39,726 nucleotides of DNA, taken from Arthrobacter sp. (GTDB lineage Bacteria; Actinomycetota; Actinomycetes; Actinomycetales; Micrococcaceae). Each line of letters begins with the position of its first letter. Positions within the stretch are counted from its first letter, which is position 1. The stretch is from positions 1-39,726 of the forward strand of contig NZ_JAPSHV010000014.1 of assembly GCF_031179385.1 (NCBI RefSeq). Direction: 5' to 3'. Below are positions 32,346-39,726 of the stretch, piece by piece. A program made the position numbers and the translations under genes. The notes under the pieces were generated by a model. The model made no database searches and was not told the DNA's origin. It saw only the letters and a list, made by a program, of their open reading frames with translations.

Positions 32346-32385
32346 TCCACCACACGGTGCGTCTTGCCCTACACCTGACGGTGTA
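32346..32385. promoter_or_regulatory. Tandem operators upstream of gtrA-kinase-regulator
   Basis: TACACC-TGAC-GGTGTA (32370-32385) is perfect and extends to 9-bp arms (32367-32388). A degenerate partner TCCACC-ACAC-GGTGCG (32346-32361) starts 24 bp to the left. They lie about 120-160 bp before the gtrA-like start, which fits autoregulation by the NarL-type regulator. Confidence 0.62.
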
Positions 32386-32430
32386 GGGGCGCGAGCCCGC
32401 TGCTGCACTTGCTCATTGGTGGCCACCTGC

Positions 32431-32465
32431 CTGTAGGCCCCACCCTGGAGAGGTGAGGCCTACAG
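32431..32465. terminator. Hairpin after the MmpL-type gene
   Basis: A CTGTAGGCC/GGCCTACAG stem with an inner CACC/GGTG pairing lies 13 bp beyond the stop of the MMPL gene on the minus strand. No T-run. Confidence 0.65.
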
Positions 32466-32478
32466 TCAATGTCGGGGA

Positions 32479-34710
32479 TCAGGCGTCAACGAGTTCGCGG
32501 GTCTCTTTACGTTCCTTGTCCTCAGTGGACTCGTGGGCATCGAGGGCGTGTCCCTCGATGTCGATGTTCGGGATGATGCGGTCCATCCACTTCGGCATCC
32601 ACCATGCGGCGCCACCGAGCAGCGAGAGCAGTGCCGGCATGAGGATCAGGCGGACGATGAACACATCAGCGATGACGCCGACGACCAGCCCGAAGGCGAT
32701 GGATGCGGCGATGGCCATGGTGCTGGAGGCGAAGCCGGCGAACACGACGGCCATGATGGTGCCTGCGGCGATCAGCACGGGCGCTGACCTGGTGAACCCT
32801 TCCACGATCGCGTCCTTGGGTTTCATACCCTTGGAGTGCATTTCCTGGATGCGGGAGACGAGGAACACCTGGTAGTCCATGGCCAGACCGAACAGCACCC
32901 CGACGAGCAGGATCGGTAGCAGGCTCAGCATCGGGTCCCCCTGGGGTGCAGGGATCATTGCATCGAGCCACCCCCACTGGAAGATCGCGACGCTGCCACC
33001 GAAGGACGCGGCGACGGAGAGCAGGAACCCGAGGGTCGCGATGACGGGGACGAGGATGGAACGGAACATGATGGTCAGCAACACCAGGGACAGTGCGACG
33101 ATCACGATGAGGTACTGGATCAGGGCCGCGTTCAGGTCGGCGTCCTCATCAATGTAGGTCACGGCTTCACCGGTGACTTGAAGGGTGACCCCGGAAACCG
33201 CCGAGTCCTCACGGATGGAACTGACCAAATCTTTGGTCTGGTCATCGATGGGGCTTCCCTCAGGGATGACCGTCAGGAGCGCGGCGTCGTTACTGCCGTT
33301 GACCTGCCCGGGGACGACCTGCTGGACACCGTCGAGGGTGGCGAGTTCTTCTTCGATGGCGGGAAGCTGTGCGTCAATATCTGATCCCTCGGCGAAGACG
33401 ACCAGGGGGCTCTGGGTGCCGCCGAACTCGTCGAGAACGAGGTTGTAGGCGGTGCGCTGGGTGGACAGCGGGTCATCGCCGCCGGGAATGTTGTACGCGG
33501 TCTTCAGGTCCAGGACCGGGATCGCGACGATGCCGAGGACGAGGACCCCTCCCAGGATCGAGCGGACCGGACGGTTGACCACGGTCTTCGCCCACCCGTT
33601 CAGGAACCCATTGCCTGTGCGGGCCGGGTTCTCCGTGACCACGACAGTATCTTCGGGGAGGTTGCGTTCCTTACGGGGCAGGACTTTCCTGCCCATGGTC
33701 CGCATGAAGACCGGCAGCAGGGTCAGTGCCATAAGGACGGCAATGAGGACCGCGAAGGCTGCGGCCATACCCATCTCGGTGATGACGGTGATATTTACAA
33801 CGCTCAAACCCACGAGCGCGATGAGGACGGTCAGGCCCGCGAAGACGACGGCGGTGCCGGCGGTACCGGTGGCGCGAGCAACGGCATCGATGACCGTCCT
33901 GCCTTCGCGGAGCTCGGTGCGGAACCGGGACATGATGAACAGGCTGTAGTCGATCCCCACTGCAAGGCCGAGCATGGCGGCGAGGATGATCACGGTGTCA
34001 CCGACCGGGAAGAACGCACCGTAGGCGAGGATGCCGACTAAACCGACGCCGACGCCGAAAGCCGCGACCAGGAGGTTCGACCCGGCTGCGCGCAGGGATC
34101 CGAAAGTGACCAGGAGGACGACGAACGCGACGAGAACGCCGATCACCTCACCCGGGCCAGGTTCCGGTGCGCTGGTGTCCAGAAGGTTCCCACCCAATTC
34201 GACGCGCACCTCCTCGGGTGCGTCGTTGCGCAGATCCAGCGCCGCCTGGTAGTCCGCTTCCTTTTGCTCGGTGTCCCCAAGTTGTGCGTAGCTCAAGGTG
34301 GCGACTGCGAGACTGTTATCCGCCGAGATGTACGGGGCCGCAGGATCCAGGGGATTGGACACCTCGCTCACACCGGGAAGCTCCGCGGCCCGTGTCAGCA
34401 TCCCCGCGATGGCCTCAGCCGTCACGGGATCGGTCACAGCGGCACCGTCCGGTGCTTCGAACACCAGCTGCAGTGTGTCTGCCGGGCCGGAGTCCCCGCC
34501 CATGGTGGGGAACTCCTCCTTCACCCTGTCCAGGGTGCGGGCAGCCTCGGTGTCAGACGCGGACTGCCCGGCAGCAGCCTCGGGTTCGCTGCCACCAGAA
34601 CCTCCAGCGGACAGGCCGATCAGGGAAGCGAAGATCAAAAGCCAGGCGCCGATGACGATCAGCCGGTGCCGGGCGCTGAAGCGCCCGAGGCGGGAGAGGA
34701 AAGTGGACAT
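32479..34710 (-). CDS. MMPL-family RND transporter
   Basis: The protein has 743 residues, the typical size of short actinobacterial MmpL proteins. It has the two-halves RND layout: helix 1 (IVIGAWLLIFASLIGL), a first extracytoplasmic domain, helices 2-6 with GLAVGIDYSLFIMSRFRTEL, then a second domain and helices 8-12 with LFGLAMDYQVFLVSRIQEMH. The GxxxDY motifs in both halves mark proton-relay positions. Such pumps export lipids or hydrophobic compounds to the cell envelope. ATG 34710 has AAAGGTCC upstream. It lies directly before the GtrA-kinase-regulator operon on the same strand, separated by a hairpin and operators, so it may belong to the same envelope-related response. Confidence 0.95.
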   Translation of the reverse strand: MSTFLSRLGRFSARHRLIVIGAWLLIFASLIGLSAGGSGGSEPEAAAGQSASDTEAARTLDRVKEEFPTMGGDSGPADTLQLVFEAPDGAAVTDPVTAEAIAGMLTRAAELPGVSEVSNPLDPAAPYISADNSLAVATLSYAQLGDTEQKEADYQAALDLRNDAPEEVRVELGGNLLDTSAPEPGPGEVIGVLVAFVVLLVTFGSLRAAGSNLLVAAFGVGVGLVGILAYGAFFPVGDTVIILAAMLGLAVGIDYSLFIMSRFRTELREGRTVIDAVARATGTAGTAVVFAGLTVLIALVGLSVVNITVITEMGMAAAFAVLIAVLMALTLLPVFMRTMGRKVLPRKERNLPEDTVVVTENPARTGNGFLNGWAKTVVNRPVRSILGGVLVLGIVAIPVLDLKTAYNIPGGDDPLSTQRTAYNLVLDEFGGTQSPLVVFAEGSDIDAQLPAIEEELATLDGVQQVVPGQVNGSNDAALLTVIPEGSPIDDQTKDLVSSIREDSAVSGVTLQVTGEAVTYIDEDADLNAALIQYLIVIVALSLVLLTIMFRSILVPVIATLGFLLSVAASFGGSVAIFQWGWLDAMIPAPQGDPMLSLLPILLVGVLFGLAMDYQVFLVSRIQEMHSKGMKPKDAIVEGFTRSAPVLIAAGTIMAVVFAGFASSTMAIAASIAFGLVVGVIADVFIVRLILMPALLSLLGGAAWWMPKWMDRIIPNIDIEGHALDAHESTEDKERKETRELVDA

Positions 34711-34859
34711 CAGAAGGACCTTTCACAGGACGAAAACTATCTCCTTCAGTCTTCCCGGAACCGCCTTCCGTCGCGTCCGCCAACCGGCGCGACTTCACCT
34801 ACATCCTGTGCAGTACGACAGGGTCCCTGCTAGACCCGGGAGAGCGCCCCACGATACGC

Positions 34860-36512
34860 CTAGCGTGCCACCGAGCGCTCGAGCGCCGCGTCGGAGTACT
34901 CGGCCGCAACACGGTCCCGGACGAACAGGAATAGCGTGCAGATCCCCGCGATCAGGAGGTACTGGCCCAGTTGCAGGACATAGAAGGGCATCACGCGGTC
35001 GACCGTGGACAGCATCACGATCGCGAACAGCAACGACACGACAGCGCTCACTGCCAGTGATCCTCCGATAACGCCCCGGCGGGGTGACTGGTAGAACATA
35101 GTCAGAGCACGCCGGCCAGTGCTCCACGCGTATACGACCAGGGCTGCACTCAGGAGTAGGTTCCTGGGGATCGTGAACGCGTGGAGCTGAGCGCCCCAGA
35201 CCAACAACACCAGAAACAGCGCCGGCAGTATCAGCACCTGCCAGCGCAACCGGTGCTCCCGGTAGTAGCGCGCAAAATACCTGCGAAGGCGACCGGCAAG
35301 GTAGACGCAGATGACGAAAGCGGCCAACCCACCGAGTACCTGGACCCCGAGACTGGGTACGGCGATGAAATAGAGACCGATGACGGTGAGCATTACACCC
35401 CGGAGAATCGCCTTCTGCTGCAACAAACCCGAAAAATCGGCGGCAGTGAAAGCCTGAACCAGAGCACCAGCACCGATCCGCAAACTTCTCCTGGTCTTCG
35501 TACGGCTCCGCACGAAAGAGAAAATCACAGATTCGAAGCTACCGCTGCCCTTACTCGGAATATCCTGCAACAACACAGCACCGCCGGCACTCAGAGCACC
35601 GAACACCGCGTCAGTGAAGTCCCGCCGGTCAGCAGGTGCGGCGCCCTCGATCCAGATATCGACGGCACGGTTCAGGATCGCCGCACGGCGGGACTGCGCC
35701 GACCGCTCCTCGAGCCGGACACCCTCCACCTGCCAGGTCATGATGTCATGCTGCATGAGCCCGCGAGCACTGCTCGCGACGATGTGCGTCGACACGTCAC
35801 CATCGAAGATCCGGCCGATGACGGCGAACTCCGGAACGATCCGTACGATCCGGCCACTGATCCTCGCCAACGCCACGTCATCGGCGATGCCAGGTCCCAA
35901 CCCCGGCCCGTCACTGTTGTAGACCGCAACGATCCGCTCCTGCGCGGGCGCATCCTGTTTCATCGCCGCATAGACCGCGAGATTCCCACCCTTGGAATGT
36001 CCACCGACGATGAGCGAACCGGTTGTCTCCGCGAGCCGGTGGCCCAAGTACTCCGCGGCCCAGGGCTGCGCCGGCACGAGGTCGAAGCTCATGGTGAAGT
36101 CCTCGCGCCACCCCGTAATCGTCGAATCGGTCCCACGATAGGAGACATATGTGTGACCATCATCGAGGTGGATCGTGACAGCTGCGAACTGCATCCCTGT
36201 CACGTGATCGGTCTCGTCCACATAAGCCGACAAAGCGGCATTACCGAACCTCGCTGATGCCCCCATCGCCTCCAGCAGCGCAACAGGAACAAACACCAGG
36301 CGCCGGTCACCCACGCCGCTACTCGGCCGCTCCGACAACGCGGCGGCCGCATCACGAACCAGGATGCTCTCACCGGTTCCGGCCTCTGGCACTATTCCGG
36401 CCAGATCGATGTTCGACAGTGCGGTCAGCACGAGATTATCGACAACCTTGAACGGACGCTCACCGAGGGTGATGTCGCCGCGCCAATGCACGTAATCGAG
36501 CAAACTCGGCAT
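34860..36512 (-). CDS. Mbeg1-like (DUF2974) alpha/beta hydrolase fused to membrane helices
   Basis: The protein has 550 residues from ATG 36512, where AGAGGT is well placed. The N-terminal 330 residues match the Mbeg1-like lipase-related group: MPSLLDYVHWRGDITL, VSYRGTDSTITGWREDF and the nucleophile elbow GGHSKGGN (Ser173), then YNSDGPG. The C-terminal 180 residues contain about six membrane helices (from MLTVIGLYFIAVPSLGV to AGICTLFLFV), anchoring the hydrolase in the membrane. The substrate is unknown; lipid or ester hydrolysis is inferred from the fold. It lies 149 bp upstream of the MMPL gene on the same strand. Confidence 0.85.
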   Translation of the reverse strand: MPSLLDYVHWRGDITLGERPFKVVDNLVLTALSNIDLAGIVPEAGTGESILVRDAAAALSERPSSGVGDRRLVFVPVALLEAMGASARFGNAALSAYVDETDHVTGMQFAAVTIHLDDGHTYVSYRGTDSTITGWREDFTMSFDLVPAQPWAAEYLGHRLAETTGSLIVGGHSKGGNLAVYAAMKQDAPAQERIVAVYNSDGPGLGPGIADDVALARISGRIVRIVPEFAVIGRIFDGDVSTHIVASSARGLMQHDIMTWQVEGVRLEERSAQSRRAAILNRAVDIWIEGAAPADRRDFTDAVFGALSAGGAVLLQDIPSKGSGSFESVIFSFVRSRTKTRRSLRIGAGALVQAFTAADFSGLLQQKAILRGVMLTVIGLYFIAVPSLGVQVLGGLAAFVICVYLAGRLRRYFARYYREHRLRWQVLILPALFLVLLVWGAQLHAFTIPRNLLLSAALVVYAWSTGRRALTMFYQSPRRGVIGGSLAVSAVVSLLFAIVMLSTVDRVMPFYVLQLGQYLLIAGICTLFLFVRDRVAAEYSDAALERSVAR

Positions 36513-37204
36513 GCGCCCATGACCTCTCACACGAAGAATGCAACCCACCAAAGCCTAGAGCAGATGCCGGTTCGGAAATGATCCCCGGGGTGCCTTCCAT
36601 TGCCGTTCACTTCAACGGAAGGCTCCCCTACAAGAGAGCTGCGACGCCCCCGCCGGACCACCCGGAGGGGACGTGTGCGCATCCTCCTACCCGGGAAGTA
36701 GCGTCAGCCCTCACCGAAGACCGGGAAACGCTTCCGTGAGGCTTCGTCTTCGGGATCCGCTGACAGATACAACAATGCCGCAATCAACCGCCCTCACACA
36801 TCCACCCCCTGTCGTACTTCCGTAGTACGTCTGCGGAAGTAGACGGCACCGATTCATGAGCGCACCAACCAGGAAGCGAGGGGGTTGCCGTCAGAACGAC
36901 TCGCATCAGACCACTGAGACGACAGAACTGACGACGCACACCGGAGTTACTGGTGACTCGGTGAAGGTGACGCGTCCTGATCGTTCGATGTCTCTGGGTA
37001 CGCTGCCCTGCCGTGGCAACTGCTCCGATGAGAACTCCTGCCGGGCAGTCGTCTTCTGGCTCGAATGAGAAAGGATGAGCGGTTCAGTCCGTCCTAGAAG
37101 CATGGGCGTACGGGCGAGCGTTGCGGACCGCCTCGACGAGTTGGCGTGCCGCCTCCAACGACGAGTGAACGTCGTGCCGTGGTGGATAAGTCGAGTTTGG
37201 CTGA
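36513..37204. other. Intergenic region upstream of the Mbeg1-like gene
   Basis: No gene is firmly supported. Features are a GCCTTCC/GGAAGGC hairpin (36592-36623) and nested inverted repeats at 36814-36842. A 70-codon plus-strand frame (36856-37068) has no ribosome-binding site. A minus-strand frame with coding-like codon use ends at 37075 (reads LEAARQLVEAVRNARPYAH) but has no start, so it may be a gene remnant. Confidence 0.45.
36814..36842. promoter_or_regulatory. Nested inverted repeats
   Basis: GTACT-N5-AGTAC (36814-36828) overlaps TACTTCCG-N11-CGGAAGTA (36815-36841). Such density in a non-coding region about 300 bp before the Mbeg1-like gene suggests a protein-binding site, but no partner can be named. 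Confidence 0.35.
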
Positions 37205-37729
37205 TCAGTGAGGCAGTACTGCTTTGATGAGCACGATTACCAGTGCCACAACCGCTAGGCCGATCCCGGCCCAGACGGGTCCCGGCGAGGCCGGTCGGCT
37301 CTGCAGGCGGGCCACGACCACGCCCAGCAAAGCTAGACGTAGCACCAAAAGGAATTCCGCCAGTAGCAGGGCCACAAGCGCAGGGGCCCCGAGCAGCGCG
37401 GCTAAGACCAGCACGGCGGGGAGGACGCCTGAGGTGAGGATGGGCGCGGAGTCTCTGGCTCCGCGGCGGATGCTCTCCTTAGACCAAGGTGATGTCACGA
37501 CGTCGGCGAAGACGTGGACCAAGAAGGTGGTGACCGCGATCCCCGAAACAGTTATTAAGTCTTTGCCTCCGATCTCGTGGAAATTGATCGGCACCAGCGC
37601 TGCGAGGACCACGACGTTGCCGTAGATAAAGGCCGTCGTGCGATGCCGGGCATCATGGGGTGGTAGCGGGTGCCGAAGGTCAAACCAGCGCCGGGGCACG
37701 ACCGGGGATGGTGGTTGCGGCTTGTCCAT
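37205..37729 (-). CDS. Four-helix membrane protein of unknown function
   Basis: The protein has 174 residues from ATG 37729 (MDKPQPPSP), with GAGAAG upstream; the frame is open further 5' but without a better start. A proline-rich N-terminus with RRWFDLRHPLPPHDARHRT is followed by four hydrophobic segments: TTAFIYGNVVVLAALVPI, DLITVSGIAVTTFLVHVF, the block from TSGVLPAVLVLAALLGA through ALVALLLAEFLLVLRLALLG, and the C-terminal WAGIGLAVVALVIVLIKAVL. A polar stretch ADVVTSPWSKESIRRGARD links helices 2 and 3. I do not recognise a function; it resembles conserved small actinobacterial membrane proteins. Confidence 0.75.
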   Translation of the reverse strand: MDKPQPPSPVVPRRWFDLRHPLPPHDARHRTTAFIYGNVVVLAALVPINFHEIGGKDLITVSGIAVTTFLVHVFADVVTSPWSKESIRRGARDSAPILTSGVLPAVLVLAALLGAPALVALLLAEFLLVLRLALLGVVVARLQSRPASPGPVWAGIGLAVVALVIVLIKAVLPH

Positions 37730-37988
37730 GAGCTCATTTCTTCTCGGACGGCGGGAGATCAGGTGAGGAAACGGTGGGGTCACCTTGCGCCAGAAAAGCA
37801 GGATCGAAGCAAGGATTGGAAACTGTAATGTGTTCGGGTGGCAGCATGCCTGAAGCTCTGGCACCACATAGCCCGACCGCGTTCGAGGTGTAGCAGGCAG
37901 GCCGAGTGGCGAGCCTACACATGGTCAGGTATGAGGGTAGGGCGACCCCTATAGGCTACTGCCGTGGTGGGTTGCCCCTTCAGTCAAT

Positions 37989-38165
37989 GACTCGTTTTCG
38001 GAAGCGAGCACATGAGACCCGACAAAGGGCTTCCCCACGGGGGAGGCAATCATGGCAGGGCTGGTTGTCTCCCCCGTGCTCCGGCAAGGCCCGCCTGCGG
38101 CGAGTGGTGGTGCTGGGCGGCCCGCGCGGTGGGAGGCGATCCGGTGCACCGCCGGGAGTCCTCGG
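37989..38165. terminator. Hairpins between the DUF1269-like gene and the four-helix protein gene
   Basis: A perfect 10-bp stem CACGGGGGAG/CTCCCCCGTG (38036-38045 with 38069-38078) lies about 90 bp beyond the DUF1269-like stop. A smaller CTCG...CGAG hairpin with T residues in its loop follows at 37989-38006. They probably end minus-strand transcripts. No gene was seen in 37730-38165. Confidence 0.55.
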
Positions 38166-38651
38166 TTACTCGCTGACTGGCTCAATCTGGTCGTCGAAGA
38201 GGTGGGCGACGTTAGCGTCGATGTCGGTGACGACCACGTCGATCACGCCCAGGGGCTGGAGCAGATCCCGGGCGGTCCCGACGGCTTCGCCTGCAATGTC
38301 GACCACGATCGCCGAGGAGTTGGGCGCCAACTGGTGTCCAAGCTTCTCCAACTGCTTGTCGGGAAAGCCGGAGTCGCGCAGCTTGGCAGCGAGGGCGCCG
38401 AGACCGCCAACCGTCAGCATGCCCAGGGGCCCAATGATCAGCCCTACGGCCCCACCGAGCAGCGCTCCGCGGCCGGGGCCCCAGTCCTTTGTCTCGACGA
38501 ACTTAGCCTTCCCGTCGGATTGCACGATGAATATGGCGGTGTTGGCAATGTTCCCGGCGACGCCGCCAGCGAGCACGGTGGCTGCACGAGTAGCGCCGTC
38601 AGGGCCGGCGAAGGTCGCGGCCAGGATCTTACGGTTCAGTGACTTCGTCAT
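38166..38651 (-). CDS. DUF1269-like protein
   Basis: The protein has 161 residues from ATG 38651, with GAGAGGA upstream. An alpha/beta start (RKILAATFAGPDGATRAATVLAG) precedes a Gly-rich hydrophobic hairpin (RGALLGGAVGLIIGPLGML, TVGGLGALAAKL) and a C-terminal ferredoxin-like part (LAPNSSAIVVDIAGE, IDVVVTDIDANVAHLF). This order is typical of DUF1269, proteins of unknown function that often occur among stress genes. A perfect palindrome (38761-38778) lies about 110 bp upstream. Confidence 0.8.
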   Translation of the reverse strand: MTKSLNRKILAATFAGPDGATRAATVLAGGVAGNIANTAIFIVQSDGKAKFVETKDWGPGRGALLGGAVGLIIGPLGMLTVGGLGALAAKLRDSGFPDKQLEKLGHQLAPNSSAIVVDIAGEAVGTARDLLQPLGVIDVVVTDIDANVAHLFDDQIEPVSE

Positions 38652-38666
38652 GGTGTGTCCTCTCAT

Positions 38667-39012
38667 TGCTCGTATCGGGGCATGTTGCCCTCACGAGGTC
38701 GATAAGTCCATCGTGTCGCGATAACGCCGCCTGCGCGTCAATCTGACGGATCGATCACGGCTACTGCATTTGCAGTAGTCAGGCATAGTCACATGACCCA
38801 GCCGGAGCGAAAGGCAAACCGGACGTCACACTCATGTGTCCTGGAATGCGCCTTTGACGCGCTGGAAGAGGATTCGGCTGTTTCCAGCATCCATAGCTGA
38901 GTCCTCCCGCGCACGTATCATGGACGAGGAGCCGCGCGGTGAGGGCGGGAGATGCGCTCACACTTAACGGAACAGGGTCGCCCTTTCCCCTATGAGCCCT
39001 AGGTAAGTTGCC
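38667..39012. other. Non-coding spacer
   Basis: No gene was found. It includes the palindrome at 38761-38778. The C-terminal ANTAR part expected for the adjacent GAF gene was looked for here and was not seen in any frame. Confidence 0.45.
38761..38778. promoter_or_regulatory. Perfect operator-like palindrome
   Basis: CTACTGCA-TT-TGCAGTAG lies 110 bp upstream of the DUF1269-like start. Its symmetry suggests a dimeric repressor site; the regulator is unknown. Confidence 0.5.
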
Positions 39013-39414
39013 TTACGCACTAGATCTTTCAAATTCGAGGGTACTGGCGAGGACTGGATGAGTCTGGGCTACGGCGCGGGTATATTCGGGCCAACGGTGT
39101 TCCGTCGATACGTCAGGGACGTACACGGTGGTCCCGGTACGCATCGCTGTGAGGCAGGGCCCGTCACCAAATGCGTATTGGAGCTCATCCATGGCCCTGG
39201 CCCTGAGGTCGCTGCAGGCGACAGTGATGGGCTTTTTCCTGCGCACTACGGTGACGTTGCAGTGAACCTCCGACTCCGGCGGTGAGAGAAGCGCGGCGGA
39301 AAAGACGGCAAGTTCCTGGAAGAACTCTTCGGCGTCGGAAGTCTCCAGGACCATGTCCTGAAGCCGGGAGGCAACTCCCTCCTGAAGTTCCGGAGAGAGA
39401 GGCAGAGCATTCAT
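39013..39414 (-). CDS. Short GAF-domain protein, likely lacking its ANTAR domain
   Basis: The protein has 133 residues from ATG 39414, with AAGGACC upstream. LQEGVASRLQDMVLETSDAEEF is followed by a GAF core (CNVTVVRRKKPITVACSD, DELQYAFGDGPCLTAMRTG, VYVPDVSTEHRWPEYTRAV). This is the N-terminal half of the actinobacterial GAF-ANTAR RNA-binding antiterminators, normally 230-250 residues. Here the frame stops within the last GAF strand (LASTLEFERSSA), so it is either a truncated gene or a stand-alone sensor. A frameshifted ANTAR part was not found downstream. Confidence 0.72.
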   Translation of the reverse strand: MNALPLSPELQEGVASRLQDMVLETSDAEEFFQELAVFSAALLSPPESEVHCNVTVVRRKKPITVACSDLRARAMDELQYAFGDGPCLTAMRTGTTVYVPDVSTEHRWPEYTRAVAQTHPVLASTLEFERSSA

Positions 39415-39534
39415 GTCAGGTCCTTAGGAAGTATCTTCCACCGCGCAGCGTCCCGCTCGGCGTGAAGGCGCCCACCTCTAGACGGATCATTCTCAGCGTA
39501 CTCCACAACCTTGAGGTTGCAGTGGTAAGAACAA

Positions 39535-39597
39535 CGCCTAGGTAGTCGCCACACGCCGCCTTGGAAGACACCCTTCTCTAGCGCGCCTACCTAGGCG
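39535..39597. repeat. Long inverted repeat
   Basis: Perfect 11-bp arms CGCCTAGGTAG (39535-39545) and CTACCTAGGCG (39587-39597) enclose 41 bp. They lie between the GAF gene and the malic enzyme start and could act as paired operators or a terminator-like RNA structure. Confidence 0.55.
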
Positions 39598-39607
39598 GCC
39601 CAGCTTG

Positions 39608-39649
39608 TGTTTCCATCAGACAGATAATAATATCCATATTACGGAAACA
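39608..39649. promoter_or_regulatory. AT-rich control region of the malic enzyme gene
   Basis: TGTTTCC (39608-39614) and GGAAACA (39643-39649) frame an AT-rich core containing AATAT-CC-ATATT, very unlike the GC-rich surroundings. It ends 40 bp before ATG 39690 and probably contains the promoter (-10 such as TAATAT) and an operator. Confidence 0.5.
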
Positions 39650-39689
39650 ATGAAGCGGCCGGGAACGGCCATAACCAGAAGGATCTTCA

Positions 39690-39726
39690 ATGGCGAGTCC
39701 TAGCCCCGGTTACTCCATCACCCTGC
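39690..39726 (+). CDS. Malic enzyme, first residues (cut by window edge)
   Basis: Only twelve residues are visible: MASPSPGYSITL. This opening is characteristic of the actinobacterial NAD-dependent malic enzyme with an N-terminal ACT domain, which decarboxylates malate to pyruvate. AGAAGGA (39677-39683) gives a proper ribosome-binding site. The call depends on recall of the family N-terminus and cannot be checked within the window. Confidence 0.5.
   Translation, partial: MASPSPGYSITL

Noticed and set aside
35181-36257. Plus-strand frame of 358 codons opposite the Mbeg1-like gene
   Set aside because: Shadow frame without ribosome-binding site or domain; the minus strand shows the GHSKGG hydrolase motif and membrane helices.
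36856-37068. 70-codon plus-strand frame with a Cys-containing C-terminus
   Set aside because: No ribosome-binding site, no leader-peptide cleavage motif and no modification enzyme nearby, so a peptide-product gene is not supported.
37075-37190. Minus-strand coding-like stretch ending LVEAVRNARPYAHASRTD
   Set aside because: Codon use looks real but there is no start codon and the frame is closed by a stop just upstream; kept only as a possible remnant.

Overview
The window comes from a high-GC Gram-positive actinobacterium, most likely Micrococcales (Arthrobacter-like). The grounds are the GC-rich coding bias, GTG and TTG starts, many ATGA/GTGA gene overlaps, a CpG-rich actinobacterial set of regulators (LacI, LysR, TetR, NarL-type), a small RelA/SpoT-type alarmone synthetase, an MmpL-type RND protein, and the first residues of an actinobacterial-type malic enzyme at the right edge. 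No rRNA, tRNA, CRISPR array, transposase or phage gene was recognised.

Left part (1-18,060), sugar-acid catabolism. A minus-strand uronate operon runs lacI copy 2 - uxaC - uxuB-like reductase - manD - gntK - lacI copy 1 - start of a secreted GH3 glycosidase (cut by the window edge). It converts glucuronate to fructuronate, mannonate and 2-keto-3-deoxygluconate. Divergent from lacI copy 2 is a complete tripartite TRAP transporter (dctP-dctQ-dctM), the likely uronate importer. The two lacI genes are 979-bp direct repeats that appear identical and bracket the operon. Next is a tartrate/D-malate-type module: a divergent LysR regulator with a good LysR box, a GntP-family transporter, a tartrate/D-malate dehydrogenase and a glycerate kinase. 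This is followed by a zone of decay: a DctA-type symporter lacking its N-terminus and a frameshifted C-terminal scrap of a second TRAP DctM.

Middle (18,400-23,100). A second, complete secreted GH3 glycosidase, paralogous to the one at the left edge and sharing its signal-peptide and ribosome-binding layout, ends in a strong terminator. A small alarmone synthetase and a SnoaL-like protein follow.

Right-middle (23,100-29,350). A minus-strand set reads DHA2-type MFS exporter - SDR dehydrogenase with an extra N-terminal helical module - Baeyer-Villiger monooxygenase - SMP-30-like beta-propeller lipoprotein. The last two overlap by ATGA. A TetR regulator is divergent from the MFS gene. The order alcohol to ketone to lactone/ester to hydrolysed product suggests a small catabolic or detoxification pathway whose substrate is unknown.

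Right (29,900-39,726). GtrA-like membrane protein - histidine kinase - response regulator form a chain with two ATGA overlaps. Upstream is an MmpL-type RND protein and a membrane-bound Mbeg1-like alpha/beta hydrolase. Inverted repeats of the form TACACC-N4-GGTGTA lie before the GtrA-kinase-regulator operon, before the SDR gene and before the SnoaL gene, hinting at one shared regulator. The end holds small stress-type genes (4-TM protein, DUF1269-like protein, short GAF protein) and the malic enzyme start.

All family calls come from reading motifs by eye; no database search was run.
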